Source: Thunnus maccoyii (lineage: Eukaryota; Chordata; Actinopteri; Scombriformes; Scombridae). Taken from it: 64,000 bases of DNA. The stretch spans positions 14,183,291 to 14,247,290 of the forward strand of contig NC_056553.1 of the NCBI RefSeq assembly GCF_910596095.1, read 5' to 3'. Positions 12,223 through 29,010 of this stretch are shown here, in pieces. How positions within the stretch are numbered: position 1 is the first letter of the stretch; each line of letters opens with the position of its first letter. Under the pieces are notes generated by a model. That model was not told where the DNA came from. It saw nothing but the letters and a program-made list of their open reading frames with translations, and searched no databases. Position numbers and translations under genes: made by a program.

Positions 12223-13090
12223 GAAGGAGTGAAAAAGGTGGTCAGAGCAGAAGTCGACCCCTTGGTTGCCCCAATATGCGATTTTTACCACTCTTACTTC
12301 TAGGTGTTCTCCTCTTCTCGATGTGTTTGTCCCCGTTCTGCTCCTACTCTACCTCTGTCATGCTCATGATCGTGAGAGGGAGAGGTTGGAATACCAGCCC
12401 AACCCAGCCAAGACTTTGCTCTGCCACAGGAGCCCTTGTGACCTGGAATTCCTGTATCCGTCTCCTGTGTCCAGCCCTTCAGTTTCCCTCCAGAAAAAGG
12501 TCTGCAGAGTGACCTACAGTACAGAACACCCCATTCCAGCTCTAATCAGACTCCCATGTCCCTCATACTGTGTGTGCATACTCTCCTTCAGAGCTCGTGT
12601 GTCTCTCCCTGTTCCCGGCCGAGCACCTCCCTCCAGTCGATCACACACGGGAGGAGACAATGAGGACAAGGGAGGGGTAAGCTGGTGAGTTTGGTGTGTG
12701 TTTCCCCCCCACCTCACTCCCCACCCCCCCACCCCCAGCTTCAGTTCTCTCTCTTCTCTTACTCACCTGCCTTATTCTCATATCACTTCTCGCCACTTTC
12801 CCTGCAGAATTGCTGTGACCCTGATGCCAGTCTTGTTCAACCGCTCTCTGCCACCCCAGACCTCTGAGTCCCAAAAGAAAGGGAGGAATGTGAGCAGTTG
12901 GCAGACCTCCAGACAATTGTGCCAGGGGGCCCGCTGAGTGTTGTAAAGCCACCCTTTGGTTCTCACCTCACTGCCTTTTTGATATTTTTCTTCAGCATAC
13001 TGGAATCTATCAAAAATCTCAACACATCAGACATGATTTCCACTTTCATAGTTTGGACATTTGCTTGGTTAGTTTGTCAGTTTATCTGAT
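12223..13090. other. sbspon upstream region, no gene seen
   Basis: Sequence upstream of sbspon, with C-rich and CT-rich tracts around 12706-12750. Several open frames cross it on both strands, but they are low-complexity and show no recognisable domain or splice pattern. The sbspon promoter presumably lies here; I could not place a TATA box with confidence. Confidence 0.4.
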
Positions 13091-13722
13091 AGTAGTTTAA
13101 CATTTTGGGAAATACCTTTTTTTTTAAAATGAGACTTGGATGAAAAGATCCATACTACTCTCAATATCTGTACATTCAACATGAAGCTACAGTCAGGAGC
13201 CTGTTAGCTTTGCTTAGCATAAAGACTTGAAACACAGGAAGACAACTAGCCTACTAGCACCAGCAAGTTCATTTATTGTTCGCTGACATGTTATATCTCA
13301 TTTGTTTAATCCATACAAAAACCAAAATATAAAAAAAAAAAGGAATTTTTGGCTGGCAATCTCACAATGATGTCAGGACTCCAGGAAGTCACTGCACCTG
13401 GCTCAGAAATAGTCTGTCAAGCCCTGTAAAACCACAACTTGATGTTTTTTTGAGTTTTGTGAACAAGCAAGATATAACATGTTAATTTGTGACTTGTAGA
13501 CATGCTAACAGCTTTTTTTAAACTTTTGGACAGAGCCAGGCAAGGTCTATCCCCCTGTTTCTAGTTTTTATGCTAAGCTAAGCTGACTGTCTCTTGGCTG
13601 TAGCTTTATATTTAGTGTACAAATTGAAGAGCGGTATCTGTCTTCTCATCCAACTCTCTGCAGATAAGAAGGCAGATAAGAAGGCACATAAGCCTATTTC
13701 CGAAAATGACTCACTACTTTCA
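13091..13722. mobile_element. Foldback MITE, near-complete copy
   Basis: Begins agtttaacattttgggaaat and ends near tatttccgaaaatgactcac, an imperfect inverted match. The left arm has gaagctacagtcaggagcc and ttgcttagcataaagac; the right arm has the complements (ttatgctaagctaagctgac, then ggctgtagctttatattta). The centre has caggaagtcactgcacctgg and gtaaaaccacaacttg. Long imperfect arms around a short centre are typical of a family abundant in percomorphs. A 60-codon open frame inside it is not a gene. A rearranged copy lies at 46965-47250. Confidence 0.7.
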
Positions 13723-14831
13723 AAAATTGTCAATGAGATAGCATGCCTACCACAGGTTAATATTTTAAAACAATGAGTCTTTGACCACCAGTGTATATAA
13801 CTATTTGCAGACAGGGGTGTGGCTGTAATTTATAACTCTTAGAGCACAGCGGGGGCAAACTGTAGGTGACAGACTCATTTCATATACTATAATTCTGCAG
13901 AGGCATGTCTAGCAAGGCTAATTGTTTTATCTCATCAAGATGGGGCTCATAGCTGTCAGCTGATTGATTAACAGGAGTATTAGATTTGCTGAGTGAAATT
14001 GAGACATGCTTAAAGGACACAGAATTTTTACCATGTCCTCTGTGATGTTTTCAGTGTATAAAAGCTGATAACCTACATGCTACTTTGCCCTTTTTCCACT
14101 CGTATCTTAATGTGATTCAGATTAGAGCTTTCCGATAACTAATAAAAAGTGACACCCATACGTATGAATTTTAAGTTAGACATTTGTAATTCTGCAGTAC
14201 CCAGGCAAAAAGCATTTTTCACAGTTATGTTTGTTCAAGGAGCCTGAATGTCTGAGGATGTTGTGAACTCCAAATAGGGTCAGCTTTTATTTGAGCAGTA
14301 CCTCCTCCATCTCATGGGAAACAAATGAGGCCTCTGCAGGGAGCATTAGCTGGGAATGAGGCCTCCCTTTACCCACTGCTATAGAAGGAGCAGATATTTG
14401 TTATAATGTGGATACTTTGCCTCTTCTGCTTTGAAAAACAGCTTGTGGAGAGCAGAGGGGGGTCTCTTTGGGTCCTTTGATTCTTCTTCTCGCTATGGAG
14501 CAGGTAGGTCAAGCGACAGTAATAGCCTTCATCTTCACCATAATCATCAACAGCGGCATCACTGGGCGGATTGAGGAGCATGTGTCTGAATCAGTGTATA
14601 TTAAAGTTTGAGGGGGTGAACTCAGACTGACCTCAGATGTAAAACTACTGCACTGTGTTAATATACAAATATTAAATGTGACACACATACTCAAAAATAA
14701 AACATGACGTATTGTTAATTAATTTGAGAAAGTGCTTGTTTCCCAAATGGTGGATATCTCATTTTGTAAGTCTAGTAATTCTTACAAATTGTGAAAAGGA
14801 AGGGGATGCCACTCAAATGTCACTAAGGCTA

Positions 14832-14858
14832 ACACACACACACACACACACACACACT
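14832..14858. repeat. CA microsatellite
   Basis: Uninterrupted CA dinucleotide run. Confidence 0.95.
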
Positions 14859-17520
14859 GTACAATTTCAGTGCTGATTTGATCCGTCCACTGATGCAAGA
14901 CTTACAGCTGCATCAGTTTGCTATGGCGTCAGCACGTTGGAAGTGCACATCAAAGCATGTGTGTTTTACATCTGACATGCCCCCAACCCCGGACCTCCTG
15001 CCCTTACTGTGCACTTGTCAAAGACAATCAGCCTTCCCGCAGTAATACACCCTTCTTGGAGTTTCTTAGTGTATATGAGTAAAGAGAGAAAGGAGATCAA
15101 GCCTGTGTTAATGTATCTCAAGATGATGAACAGTAACTATGTGTGTTTATAGTCGTCAAACTCGGTCCATCACAATCTCATGCAGACACACACGACCATT
15201 TGACAAACACAAGGGCAGAGATAGTAAGACATACAAAAAGAGACTGGTTGGGTTTAATTAGGAATGAATAGTGTGTGTGCCATTACTTCTTTTACTGGGC
15301 GTCAAGGAGACGGCAGGGTGAATCCTCGCTCAATCTCACTTATATGGGGAATGCAAACCATGGCTGTCCCCATGGTAACGGCTGACCTGGGTTACTATAG
15401 TTTCAGAACCTTTGTTGACAAATGCTATGCATTCAACTTTTTCATCTCAATCAATGTGTTGTAAAGTTATGATGATGATGTCACCTTTGTCAAGTTTTGT
15501 GTAAAATATTAACTATGGCAATGCAAACATATAGTATACATGGCTGAGTCCACTTCCCCATAGAGCTCCTTGTCATTTACAACCTTTTCAGATCCTTTTC
15601 TACACTCACTGAAGAGGGATTTATTGTAATTCTTCTCACTTTTCTACTGGTGATTGATGTTCTGACCTCAAAATTTTAACCTTAACAAACTATTTAATCA
15701 AAGAAGTTAGTCTAATTAGGTCATGTTTGTTCCTCCCTAATGAGTGCAGTCAGTTTCTGTCTCATGAATGGACCTCTTTGTCTGCTAGCTGTCTCCAACT
15801 TCCTCCCTCCACGTGTACATCTGTAGGAGGAAGTGAGTGTACATACAATATCTGTTTATGAGCTGCAGTCTTTTTTTTTTTTGCAGTGTGTGCACCTTAG
15901 CTGTGCGTTCGTCCATGTAATGGCATTTGAGGAGGTGAGTCTTTTATCTTATTCCTCGTGATTGATGTACCCAGTGGTGACACAGAGAGTAAGCTACATG
16001 AGTCATTATTTAAAGAGTTGAGAAGGTGGTTGTTTGACTTGGCTTGTGTTATCAGAACACAATTTCCAGGCCGATGTAGATCTTGGAAATTAAAAAAAAG
16101 TGAGGTTCAGTGGGTGAATCCATTTAAAAAATACTGAGATTTTCTTTAAATACCTTAAGCGATACAGAGAGGAGATATAGATATTTGCCCTGTACCTGAG
16201 GATTACTTTCACCATGACCCTGAGTGAGTCCATGCTCTTCATAGGGACACTTCACATCACACAGCATCTATTATGATAAGCCATCCAGTACATCCCACTA
16301 ATGATGCTCCCTTCATTACAGGTCATTACTGTTTGATCGTTTATGGATGATAATACGCCTCTCCAGGACCGATGCCGTAGAGAGGAATAGATAAGACTGG
16401 CGGCCTTAGAGCGTTGCCGGTGTAATGACCACAAAGACAGTGATATTAATGAAAGTTTTTCGCCTGCACAAGCTTGACATCATCACCGTTAATTGCCCCC
16501 TCATCAGTCACCTATCAACCAGTATGTAAATCAATGCGAACATTAGAAGCAACAGCGGGCAGATGAGGCAAGATATGTGGGTGGGGAGTGGGACTGACCT
16601 CTGCCTCTGAGAGAAATGAAACTTCAGGTAATGATAATGACTAGGAGAGAGGGTGCATCTATCACTGTGGATTTCCATAAATCATATTGTGAAATGTCAG
16701 AGAGCAACGGGAAGGCCCTTGTGGTTTGTGTATGTGTGTGTGTGTATTGCTCTGCCAAGGGCAAAGTGTATAAAGCCATACATCAAGGACTGGCACCGAA
16801 AATCATTCACAGAATTTTCTCAGTCGTGCTTTGACTTGCATATTGTTGGCAAAAATGTCAAATCTCACTCATAACAGGCAATAACTGATACTTTTGAGGT
16901 TAGGAATGTGTGGGAGGCAAATATAACAAAAAAACCTCCTCACCTGGCAGCTGTGAAAACTTGTAAGCAAACATTCTTAAATGATAAAAAATGATCTTGA
17001 GGTTGCAGACAAAGAGCGCAATCAAAGAAACCTGTCAACATTTGCAGCACAATGAGCACTGTTGCCATAGATTTGACAAAGTTTTCAGCTCAGCTGTGTT
17101 TATATGATGGCAAAGACAAAGATTTGACCTCTGTGCGCCCCTCTTGAATACACAGACACACAGATTACTATAGGATCAGGAGTTGCTGTTGACACATGCC
17201 ACTTGTTTGCTTTATCATTTGTTTTTGATCACTGTGTAACTATCTTTTAGAATCTTTTAAGAGCCCAAACTAGTTTCACAACAGAAGAGATAGAAGAGTT
17301 ATTGCCTTAATAAAAGAGGAATTTTTATCGGTTGTCTGGAGGTCTTTCGTGTTAATTTCTTCGCAAATAGTGGATATGATGCTTAGGATATGTTGTGAGG
17401 GGTCGACCACCTGATGAAGAAGAGGCATGGAAAAATCCTACATCAATCAGTTACAATCCTGACATATATTCAAACAAATAGCAAATTATATCAGATCCAC
17501 TGAGACTTTAAAAGAAAGTT

Positions 17521-17527
17521 TGTGCAT

Positions 17528-17568
<41 letters not shown>
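17521..17568. repeat. GT microsatellite
   Basis: GT run of about 20 units with flanking TGCATG and GCGTGCA variants. Confidence 0.95.
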
Positions 17569-20349
17569 CACTGTGACATATTAAAAAGCGCGTTTTGATC
17601 TTTGTCCCCAGACCAAACCTGGCTAAGCATATTTAGGGCATTTTGGATTTGAAGCGTTGGCAAAGTTATAAATTTGGCAGACAGGCTACATTCTCTGATC
17701 CCCGCTGATAGAGTCAACTGGCACAATATCAAGTCAGGTGAAACAGTAACACAACCTGGCTATTCTTCAGTGTAACACTGGTTAAGCTGGGACATGAAGA
17801 TTTTAGTAGCTAATATTAACAAAAAATTGAACTGCACCTGAATCTTAAATGTTCTGTTGCAGCATTTTTGCATAATCGGCTCAACAACAAAAAAAAAAAC
17901 CAGTTGAAATTGGCCACGGTTGATTGAAATAAGTACTGTACTCTTGGTCTGGTTCTGTGGAATTACAGTGAAACGATAAACCACTTGTGGGCAGGCCCCA
18001 GTAAGGCTCTTATTAAAGACCTCATTGTTGACTGTTTGTTCCAGGTCATTTTGTTTCACTACACTTGAAAGGGACGGTTAAAAACCCTGCAAGAAGAGGG
18101 AGACCCAGCCTCCGTTTGAGCGTGAATACAAGCCCTTCACTTAGCATGAATAAGGGGATGGCTCTTGTGTTTCTAGGTCACTGCGTGTCCCTGAAATACA
18201 CATCTCACCGTCCACATGGAGGGAGGGAGGGAGGAACGGACACAAACAGTTTGACAACATCACAATTGTATTTAACAGGGAGCTGAAGATATACACTCCC
18301 TGAAATTAAACACAGTTGGCAGTTGTTTTCATTGAGCCATAGCAACCAAGATGACATGACCCCCCCCTCTCCTGCCTCCTCTGTCTCCACTTTGTCTAAT
18401 GAAATAGAAATGTCACAAAAAAGAAATGAAAAACCTTGATCTTTCACTTGAAAGTCATTCAGATAATCAAAAGGCCTTGATCTGTAACTTCCGAGCCCAT
18501 CGGCCTCCATACTAGATGATCTCAGTCATTGCAGTACACCTTCATCCTTCAAATGACAGTGAAGTGGCCATCTTGGCTCTGTTTCCCCACTGAGGATGGC
18601 TGTAGTGGAGAGATAGCACACATCAATCATCAAAAAAACAACACTTTATCCTAGGCATGAACACTTCTTTCTTTATACTTAATGTGTTTGTTTTGTAGTT
18701 TTATGATTTTTCATAACATTGTGCTTTACCCCTGCTGCTGTTCATGCAGTATTGGAGTTTTACTATCAAGTGACTCAGGCCATATCTGTGGTTGTTCTTG
18801 CTGCTGTGGCATCTGCCAGTTATCATCTGTACTTCGCACTCACATGGCGGTTTGTTTTATAAATGGCTGGCTGTTTAATTGGTATATACTATAATCATGA
18901 CTCTTCAAGTCCCCTTACACTCAAAAAAGTGCTTTTCTTCTTGTTCCTACACTTGGAAGTTTGAGTTTCACTGTGCAGAATGATGTATGTGTAGAGTTTG
19001 ACACTTGAAGGCTGTTTTCACATTCATCTGCTGAGGGGGGAAAGATTTTCTGTCTTCATTGAAAACCAGATTTTAAGAGGTGGGCCTATGAGTATGATTT
19101 GTGACATCACAACTAGTTTGGAAGTCAACCCTGGTCCGATATTCAATTAACACAAGTGTGATGTGGAAACTTGAAGCCTCCAGTGCTAAAACAGTGAGAA
19201 TGGACTTGACAGTGAAGTATGAGACGTATTGTGTCAAGCAGTTAAACTTTTGAAATGAAAATTATTTTTCTACATATTCATAAATTCTTAAAGTTATTCA
19301 CACTATGATAACAGGGACACAGTTGTATTTTGTGCACAATAAATGTATTCTGGGATCCATCTTCAAGTTGAAAGAGGTAAAATAACAAGGTCAACCTCCC
19401 TACAAATTTAATAACCGCAAAATAGTACAAATAACTCTCTTCTGCTACACTGCAACATTATCTATCTTCAAATAATGAAGTCTTCATTTCTCTCAAGACA
19501 AAAAGACAACTGCTATGACTGCCGTCTTTGTCGATTACAATGAACAAGACCATTCAGAGACATTAGCTGCCCATCATACAGCAACAAAACTATGTGTTAT
19601 GTGGGAAAGTACCACATTCTGAGATCTGGGGGCACAGTTTCGTGTCTGTTTTGTAGATATGGAATGCAGATTATGTTTCATTGCAATCTTTTAGGCATTC
19701 TGATTACCAGGCGGGTCGATATGCACTGTATGTGCCAAGGGGAGGGTGAAGCCTCCTTTATTAGCCTGCGCTGTACTAGAAGCTCCAGAAGAAAAATGAT
19801 GATTCACAGAAAAGAGAAACGCACTCAAGCTAACAAAAATAAATTTATTTAAATTTGGGAAGACGTTTAACAAGGCACAATACTGGTTTTGCTAAACTAT
19901 TAGATATGTCAAATGTGGGTGTTTCAATTTACTCAGCTAATAAGCTTTATAAAACATAATTAGTGTTTTAGGACAATGTTTCAAATACTGTAATGAGATC
20001 CAAGCTTACTGATGAAACAGCAAGAAATATGGCAGTATTACATAACAGCCATTAAAAGCCATTAGAAAAGTAAAATAAATATATTTTCATGCAGATGCTG
20101 AGTGGAAAACTACTGAGACCTGTGAGAAGGAATGAAAATATATAGCTAATAATATTTATCATCAGCACTTTTTTTTCCACAGTGAACACATTTGTAAGAA
20201 TAACACTCTACATGTAATCATTACAAGAGGAGCACAGGTCAGGAATCCCAAAATATGAATACCAGCCAGGTTGAGCAGCAAACTAATGTCACTGAAGACA
20301 AAAAAGCCGTTACAACGAGCCACTTAAACGAACATGGTGCCCAAGATGT

Positions 20350-20355
20350 TTTATT
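20350..20355 (-). terminator. Polyadenylation signal of the C8orf89-position gene
   Basis: AATAAA on the minus strand, about 150 bases after the stop codon of the six-exon gene ending at 20507. A reasonable 3' end, but not proven. Confidence 0.45.
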
Positions 20356-20506
20356 CTCTTCAGACGTCCTTGGCACAGACTCTAATGTTTTGATCCTTGA
20401 CCAGTGCGACTGGGAAAGTGGTGATTGTCAGGATGGGGGTTTTCTCGATTTCCTAAGTTTCTTGAGCTTTTCTTGCCTCACTGTCTCGCCCTCCAAAGAG
20501 GACAGC

Positions 20507-23500
20507 TCAGATATCCTGTGGATAAAAGAACGAGAGGCTCCCACCATCGGGTCTGGGTAGGACTGGCCTGAGGGGGAGAGAGAGCCAAAGACACAATGAG
20601 AGGGTATGGAAGGGAGAGAAGAAGAGATATCAGAGTAAGATCTATGATACAATATCCTCACTTATACACTGAAAAATACTTGAACTATCCTGCTTCTCTT
20701 AATCTCCATCATCTTAATTTGTGAGTGTGGATTTAACAAGGGATGTCAGTTAGAGTTAAAGTCGTTCTGCCTCACTGCAGCGTGTTTCATAAAAAATACA
20801 AGTGTGATTGCTATTTTGAGCGTATAATAAAAATGTGTAATAAAATGAAATGGTGAAATATATATACAAATATTAATAATACATTAACCGGTAGCAAAAA
20901 CTGAATGCACCAGTTTTAAACTCAGCTAAAAAGCTTTAGGTATGAATCAGACTGAGCATAAAACTGGAGCAAACAGTTGAAGTAAAACATTATGACACAG
21001 TGTCAAGAGCCCCTCACTCCACATGACAACACTAACACTCCCTTCTACCTGTGACCCCTTGTCCCACTTTGCTATGGTGCTCAAGACCTGACTATAATAA
21101 GGTGTGGGATCTGTGCTTTTGTTTGAAGAAGGGAAATCCATAAAAAATGACATATTTGCTGGCTGTAAGTCAATGTCACCTGTACAAGTTGAAGGTTGGA
21201 TTCCCCTTTCCACCTACTACACAGACAGGCCTGGTGTGTTTAGACCACATTAAATACCTGAGGATGAGGACAAACCGTCTACTTAACTCTTGGTTCTCAC
21301 AGGAAAAAATTAAAATAACTCACTCTTTTGATTGTCTTTAGCAGTCAGTAGATTGTAGGTTGGATAATTCACCTTAGGCCTGCAGAGGAGAGCGGGTGAG
21401 CAGAAGAGGAATTAAGTCTGAGAAATAATTGAGAGACCTATTGATTGGTTTGGTCTAATTAAGATTATAAGAGCAAAAATACCTGCTGAGCTTGCAGCTC
21501 TCAACTGAGAAGGTGTTCCTGCCATTGAGGACTAAAGTGGAAGGAAACAGGATGGCTGGACTTGTATTCAGTTTGTATCTTTCAGGGTAGCTGGAGGACA
21601 GAAATGAGAAGGTAGAAGTGCACATACATGTGGATAAATCCTTTGTATTTGCTTTATATCCTTTATTGGCAGCCCAATTTTATTTATGTTTACCTTTAAG
21701 ATGTATATGTTTGACCAACTTTTATTACTATGTGAGAATGAAGATAGTTCTCTGTTACAAAGTTTAAAAGCAATAAAACTGAACTTTTCCAACAATGGAT
21801 GACTAAAAATGACAAATACATTATTGGGCAAAATAATGTTGCTTATATTGTAGCTATAATCATGCACCGTGTTGCCAGAATACAATACTCAAGCTTGAAG
21901 TCTTCTGTTTCTGATAGATACTGCAAATTATGCGTGTCAAATTTTTAATTATAACTGGCTGCTGTTTTCGTCATTTACATTCTTGTAATTTGTCATAAAT
22001 GAGGCAGTGACTCAGTATAATTACTGTAATCTGTGCAGCTGTCTCCAGATATGTGCTATGAACAGTCCAGCTACAACGACTGGATTGAGTGACATTAATC
22101 CACTGGTTACCCCAGGGTGAAAGGCCGTCCCGCATGGCTGTGGGAAAACTCCTTGGAGAGGCTGAAGTGATGCAGGTTGCCTGGTCTGTGCACATGAAAG
22201 TCTCTTGGCAGTGGAGGAATCACAGTTCTGGTACTCTCTAACCTCCCACCTGAAAATAATATTTAGCCATTCAAAGCTGACATCTGGTATGAAGACACAC
22301 TTTACCAAAAGGTTAATTGTATCTCTTGATTTTATAAATACTCTTAATTACTACTTAAAAATCTCAGGTTTGAATAAATGAATGACACCAGTGATCATTA
22401 CAGATGATACAACTCCACCTACTGGTTGTTATAATAGGTTACAGTGCCAGTATGTGTCTCACCTTCAATGTGTGTCTACTTTAAAGAACACTGAAGAACA
22501 CATTTTTTTATTTTTTGGAGGTCAAATGTGCCCTGAAAGACTTGTAACAACTCATGAAAATTAGCTTTTGAAAGTGAAACTCTCCCTCCATGATTGAAAG
22601 CACTGGTCTTAAGTGGTCTTAAGTGCAGTGAACAAAACCTGCAACTCTTCAAATACTTGGAAACAAAATTGGATTAGTGTCAATTCTCAGGCCACAATGG
22701 ATCAATAATTTGTGAAAATAAAGTCTTATGAACATTCTCTCATAATGAGAGGGCAAGTCCTACTCTGCAATTCTTACATTTCTCATCAAAAAGAAAATGC
22801 CTCCCACAGATGTCCTTCTCTGAGCCATTGTTCTCTGCCTCCAGTCTGTCATCTTTGGCTAAATTAGGTGACCTAGATTAGAGAAACAGAGATACATTTA
22901 CCAGCACACACAGATTTCACAGGGGTGAACACCACCCAGAATAATGACACATAATTGTAGCATTTGTGTGTAATTATTCTTGGATCTTTCATCAAGAGTA
23001 TCCCTGTCACTTATGTATAAACACTTTTATTACCACTTCTATTTTTTGAAGACTGTCCAGTAGTTGTGACTCACTGTTGAGACCGTAGCAGGCAGATTTT
23101 CCGGGATATAATAGATGTTTTACCCCATAATGTTGCATTTCTAGTACACTGGCTTTATTAATTACACCATACGTATATATATATATTGTGTAGATTTCTT
23201 GGTTCTTTGCAAAACGTTAGCATGTCTTACCCTCCAACTATAAGGCCGCTCAATAAGGTTTTCCCATCCTGCGACTCTACAACACAGAAAGTCAGTCAGC
23301 CAGACGCATCAACCGACACAACTGCCATGGGATAAACATTAGCTTGTAGCACACACATCACATGAGCAGGCTTACTCACTGCTCAAGGGTTGAATGACAG
23401 GGAATTTTCTTCTTGGGTTAATATTTTGCCTGACATCTGCGTCTCCTCCACCCGCTCCCATCCTGAAGCTCCTGTATGTCGGATATCCAGTCGCATCAAG

Positions 23501-23590
23501 GCCGCGCTGGCTGTAATTTGAGCCTCCCTCCGATATTAAAGCCTTTGCGGTAGGTAACGTTACAGATGCTTTAACCTGGAAAGTCATCAT
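20507..23590 (-). CDS. Uncharacterised six-exon protein, probable C8orf89 ortholog
   Basis: Function unknown. Exons in transcript order: 23590-23380, 23276-23231, 22872-22778, 22249-22111, 21590-21483, 20567-20507. Each junction has a GT donor, an AG acceptor and usually a pyrimidine tract, and all six keep one frame to a stop, giving 219 codons. That coherence is the main evidence for a real gene. No signal peptide, membrane segment or named domain is visible. The protein is rich in Ser, Pro, Gly and Arg and looks largely unfolded. Motifs include GYPTYRSFRMG near residue 35 and GYPERYKLN in exon 5; it ends SLSFFYPQDI. The name rests on position only: human C8orf89 lies between SBSPON and RPL7, as here. 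Proteins of this small, tyrosine- and proline-dotted sort are often ciliary microtubule-associated, but that is a guess. Confidence 0.72.
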
Positions 23591-24114
23591 GTTGGAGGTG
23601 CCGTACAGATGGCTATTCTACACATCACCTCCTTTTCAATCTACAGTAAGATACCTTGTCATTATAACGGTGAGAGCGTACAAACTAACGCTAGTTATAC
23701 CGGAGTAATGCTAGCCAGGCTACACACTGCTCACTGTGCTACCGAGTCACTGCGTCACCATGGAAACAAGCTTCATAAAAGCATTGGATTTATTGTTTTT
23801 TTTGTTTCAAATTGTCCAAATGCACAATCATTTCCTTTCTTTCTGTTTTTAATTACGTGAACCCCCAAATTATATCTTACCGTTTACATTCTATACATTT
23901 GCCCCTTTATCTTATTCACATGTAGGGTTAATCCAGTGCTTTGTATTTGGATACAGTCCCCCTTTAATTTTAGGTTTCAAGACTGAGCTTTGGTAAAGTT
24001 GAGGTGGGAAATGGATACCACTGCTAAATATCTAATTTAATACATATACCAGAACAAAACTGAAGGCATTACATGCATGAAATGGCACAAAACAATGACA
24101 AGACCAAGAAAGGG
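23591..24114. other. Gap between rpl7 3' end and the C8orf89-position gene
   Basis: About 520 bases separate two genes read on the minus strand. The half nearest 23590 has several CG dinucleotides and probably holds the downstream gene's promoter and 5' UTR. The half nearest 24100 is AT-rich with no feature. Confidence 0.4.
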
Positions 24115-24164
24115 TTTTTTCCATTTTTTTTTTATTGAAGACTACATCCAGTCCCTTGAAAAAC
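24115..24164 (-). other. rpl7: rpl7 terminal non-coding exon
   Basis: On the minus strand, a tctctttcag acceptor is followed by about 30 bases and then AATAAA (24136-24131). With the donor at 24628-24627 just after the stop codon, this makes a short last exon that is entirely 3' UTR. The cleavage position near 24115 is estimated. Confidence 0.65.
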
Positions 24165-24494
24165 CTGAAAGAGAAAAACATACATTGTTAAATTTCCACT
24201 TAAAAATAGATACAAAACAATTTATAAACTACTAAACAAAACTTTCTTCTATAGTAACACATGTTATAATGTGCCTTTACACCCCATAGGGAGGTATTAG
24301 AGACAGGCATCAGTCCAATATTCCAAAATTGTATTTGCAACAACTTTTATATTGGTACCAATTGCACTTTTGGAATGAAATCATTGCCACGTTTGCTTAA
24401 AATACATCCAATCTGCCTTTCCAATCGTTTGAGCAAATATGCCCTCATTACTTCTCCACTGTCTCCAACAGAAGATACTAGATCAATGGCTAAG

Positions 24495-24584
24495 ATGTGG
24501 TTTCAGAAATAGTTGGCTTATTTTCAGCTAGTTTTCACCATAGTCGATAAGATGGGGAAAAAAGATGATGCATCATCAACCACT
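24495..24584 (-). ncRNA. C/D-box snoRNA, copy 1, in the rpl7 3' UTR intron
   Basis: On the minus strand the RNA begins gtggttgatgatg (C box after a closing stem) and ends ctgaaaccacat (D box and stem partner). It shares with its three relatives the guide cttttttcccc, a CTTA D'-like box, the block tatcgac and the C'-like tggtgaaaac. The guide next to the D box is aagccaactattt. The host intron lies downstream of the rpl7 stop codon. It is about 90 bases, typical for the class. Confidence 0.8.
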
Positions 24585-24635
24585 TCTAATGAGCTATTTT
24601 AAAAGCTAAAAGTGTTCCTACAGCTCACCATAACT

Positions 24636-28987
<4,352 letters not shown>

Positions 28988-29010
28988 TGCGCCCACCGAG
29001 AAAGAGAAAT
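28988..29010 (-). promoter_or_regulatory. rpl7 5' UTR with 5'TOP-like start
   Basis: The minus strand reads tttctctttctcggtgggcg just before the rpl7 ATG. A pyrimidine-only tract at 29009-28998 starting with C fits the 5' terminal oligopyrimidine motif of ribosomal protein mRNAs, which places them under mTOR/LARP1 translational control. The 5' UTR would be about 18 bases. The exact start site is inferred. Confidence 0.6.

Larger units (their letters stand above)
13723..20349. other. Intergenic interval, no gene recognised
   Basis: About 6.6 kb between sbspon and the uncharacterised gene. CA repeats occur at 14832-14858 and GT repeats at 17521-17568, with a short poly-C at 18360. No exon with supporting splice sites or familiar protein was found on either strand. 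Whether parts are conserved non-coding DNA cannot be judged without other species. Confidence 0.5.

Noticed and set aside
12266-12688. 140-codon open frame upstream of sbspon
   Set aside because: Composed of Pro/Ser/Leu-rich translation of CT-rich DNA, with overlapping frames on both strands; no domain or splice support.
13594-13776. 60-codon open frame
   Set aside because: Lies largely within the foldback MITE arm.
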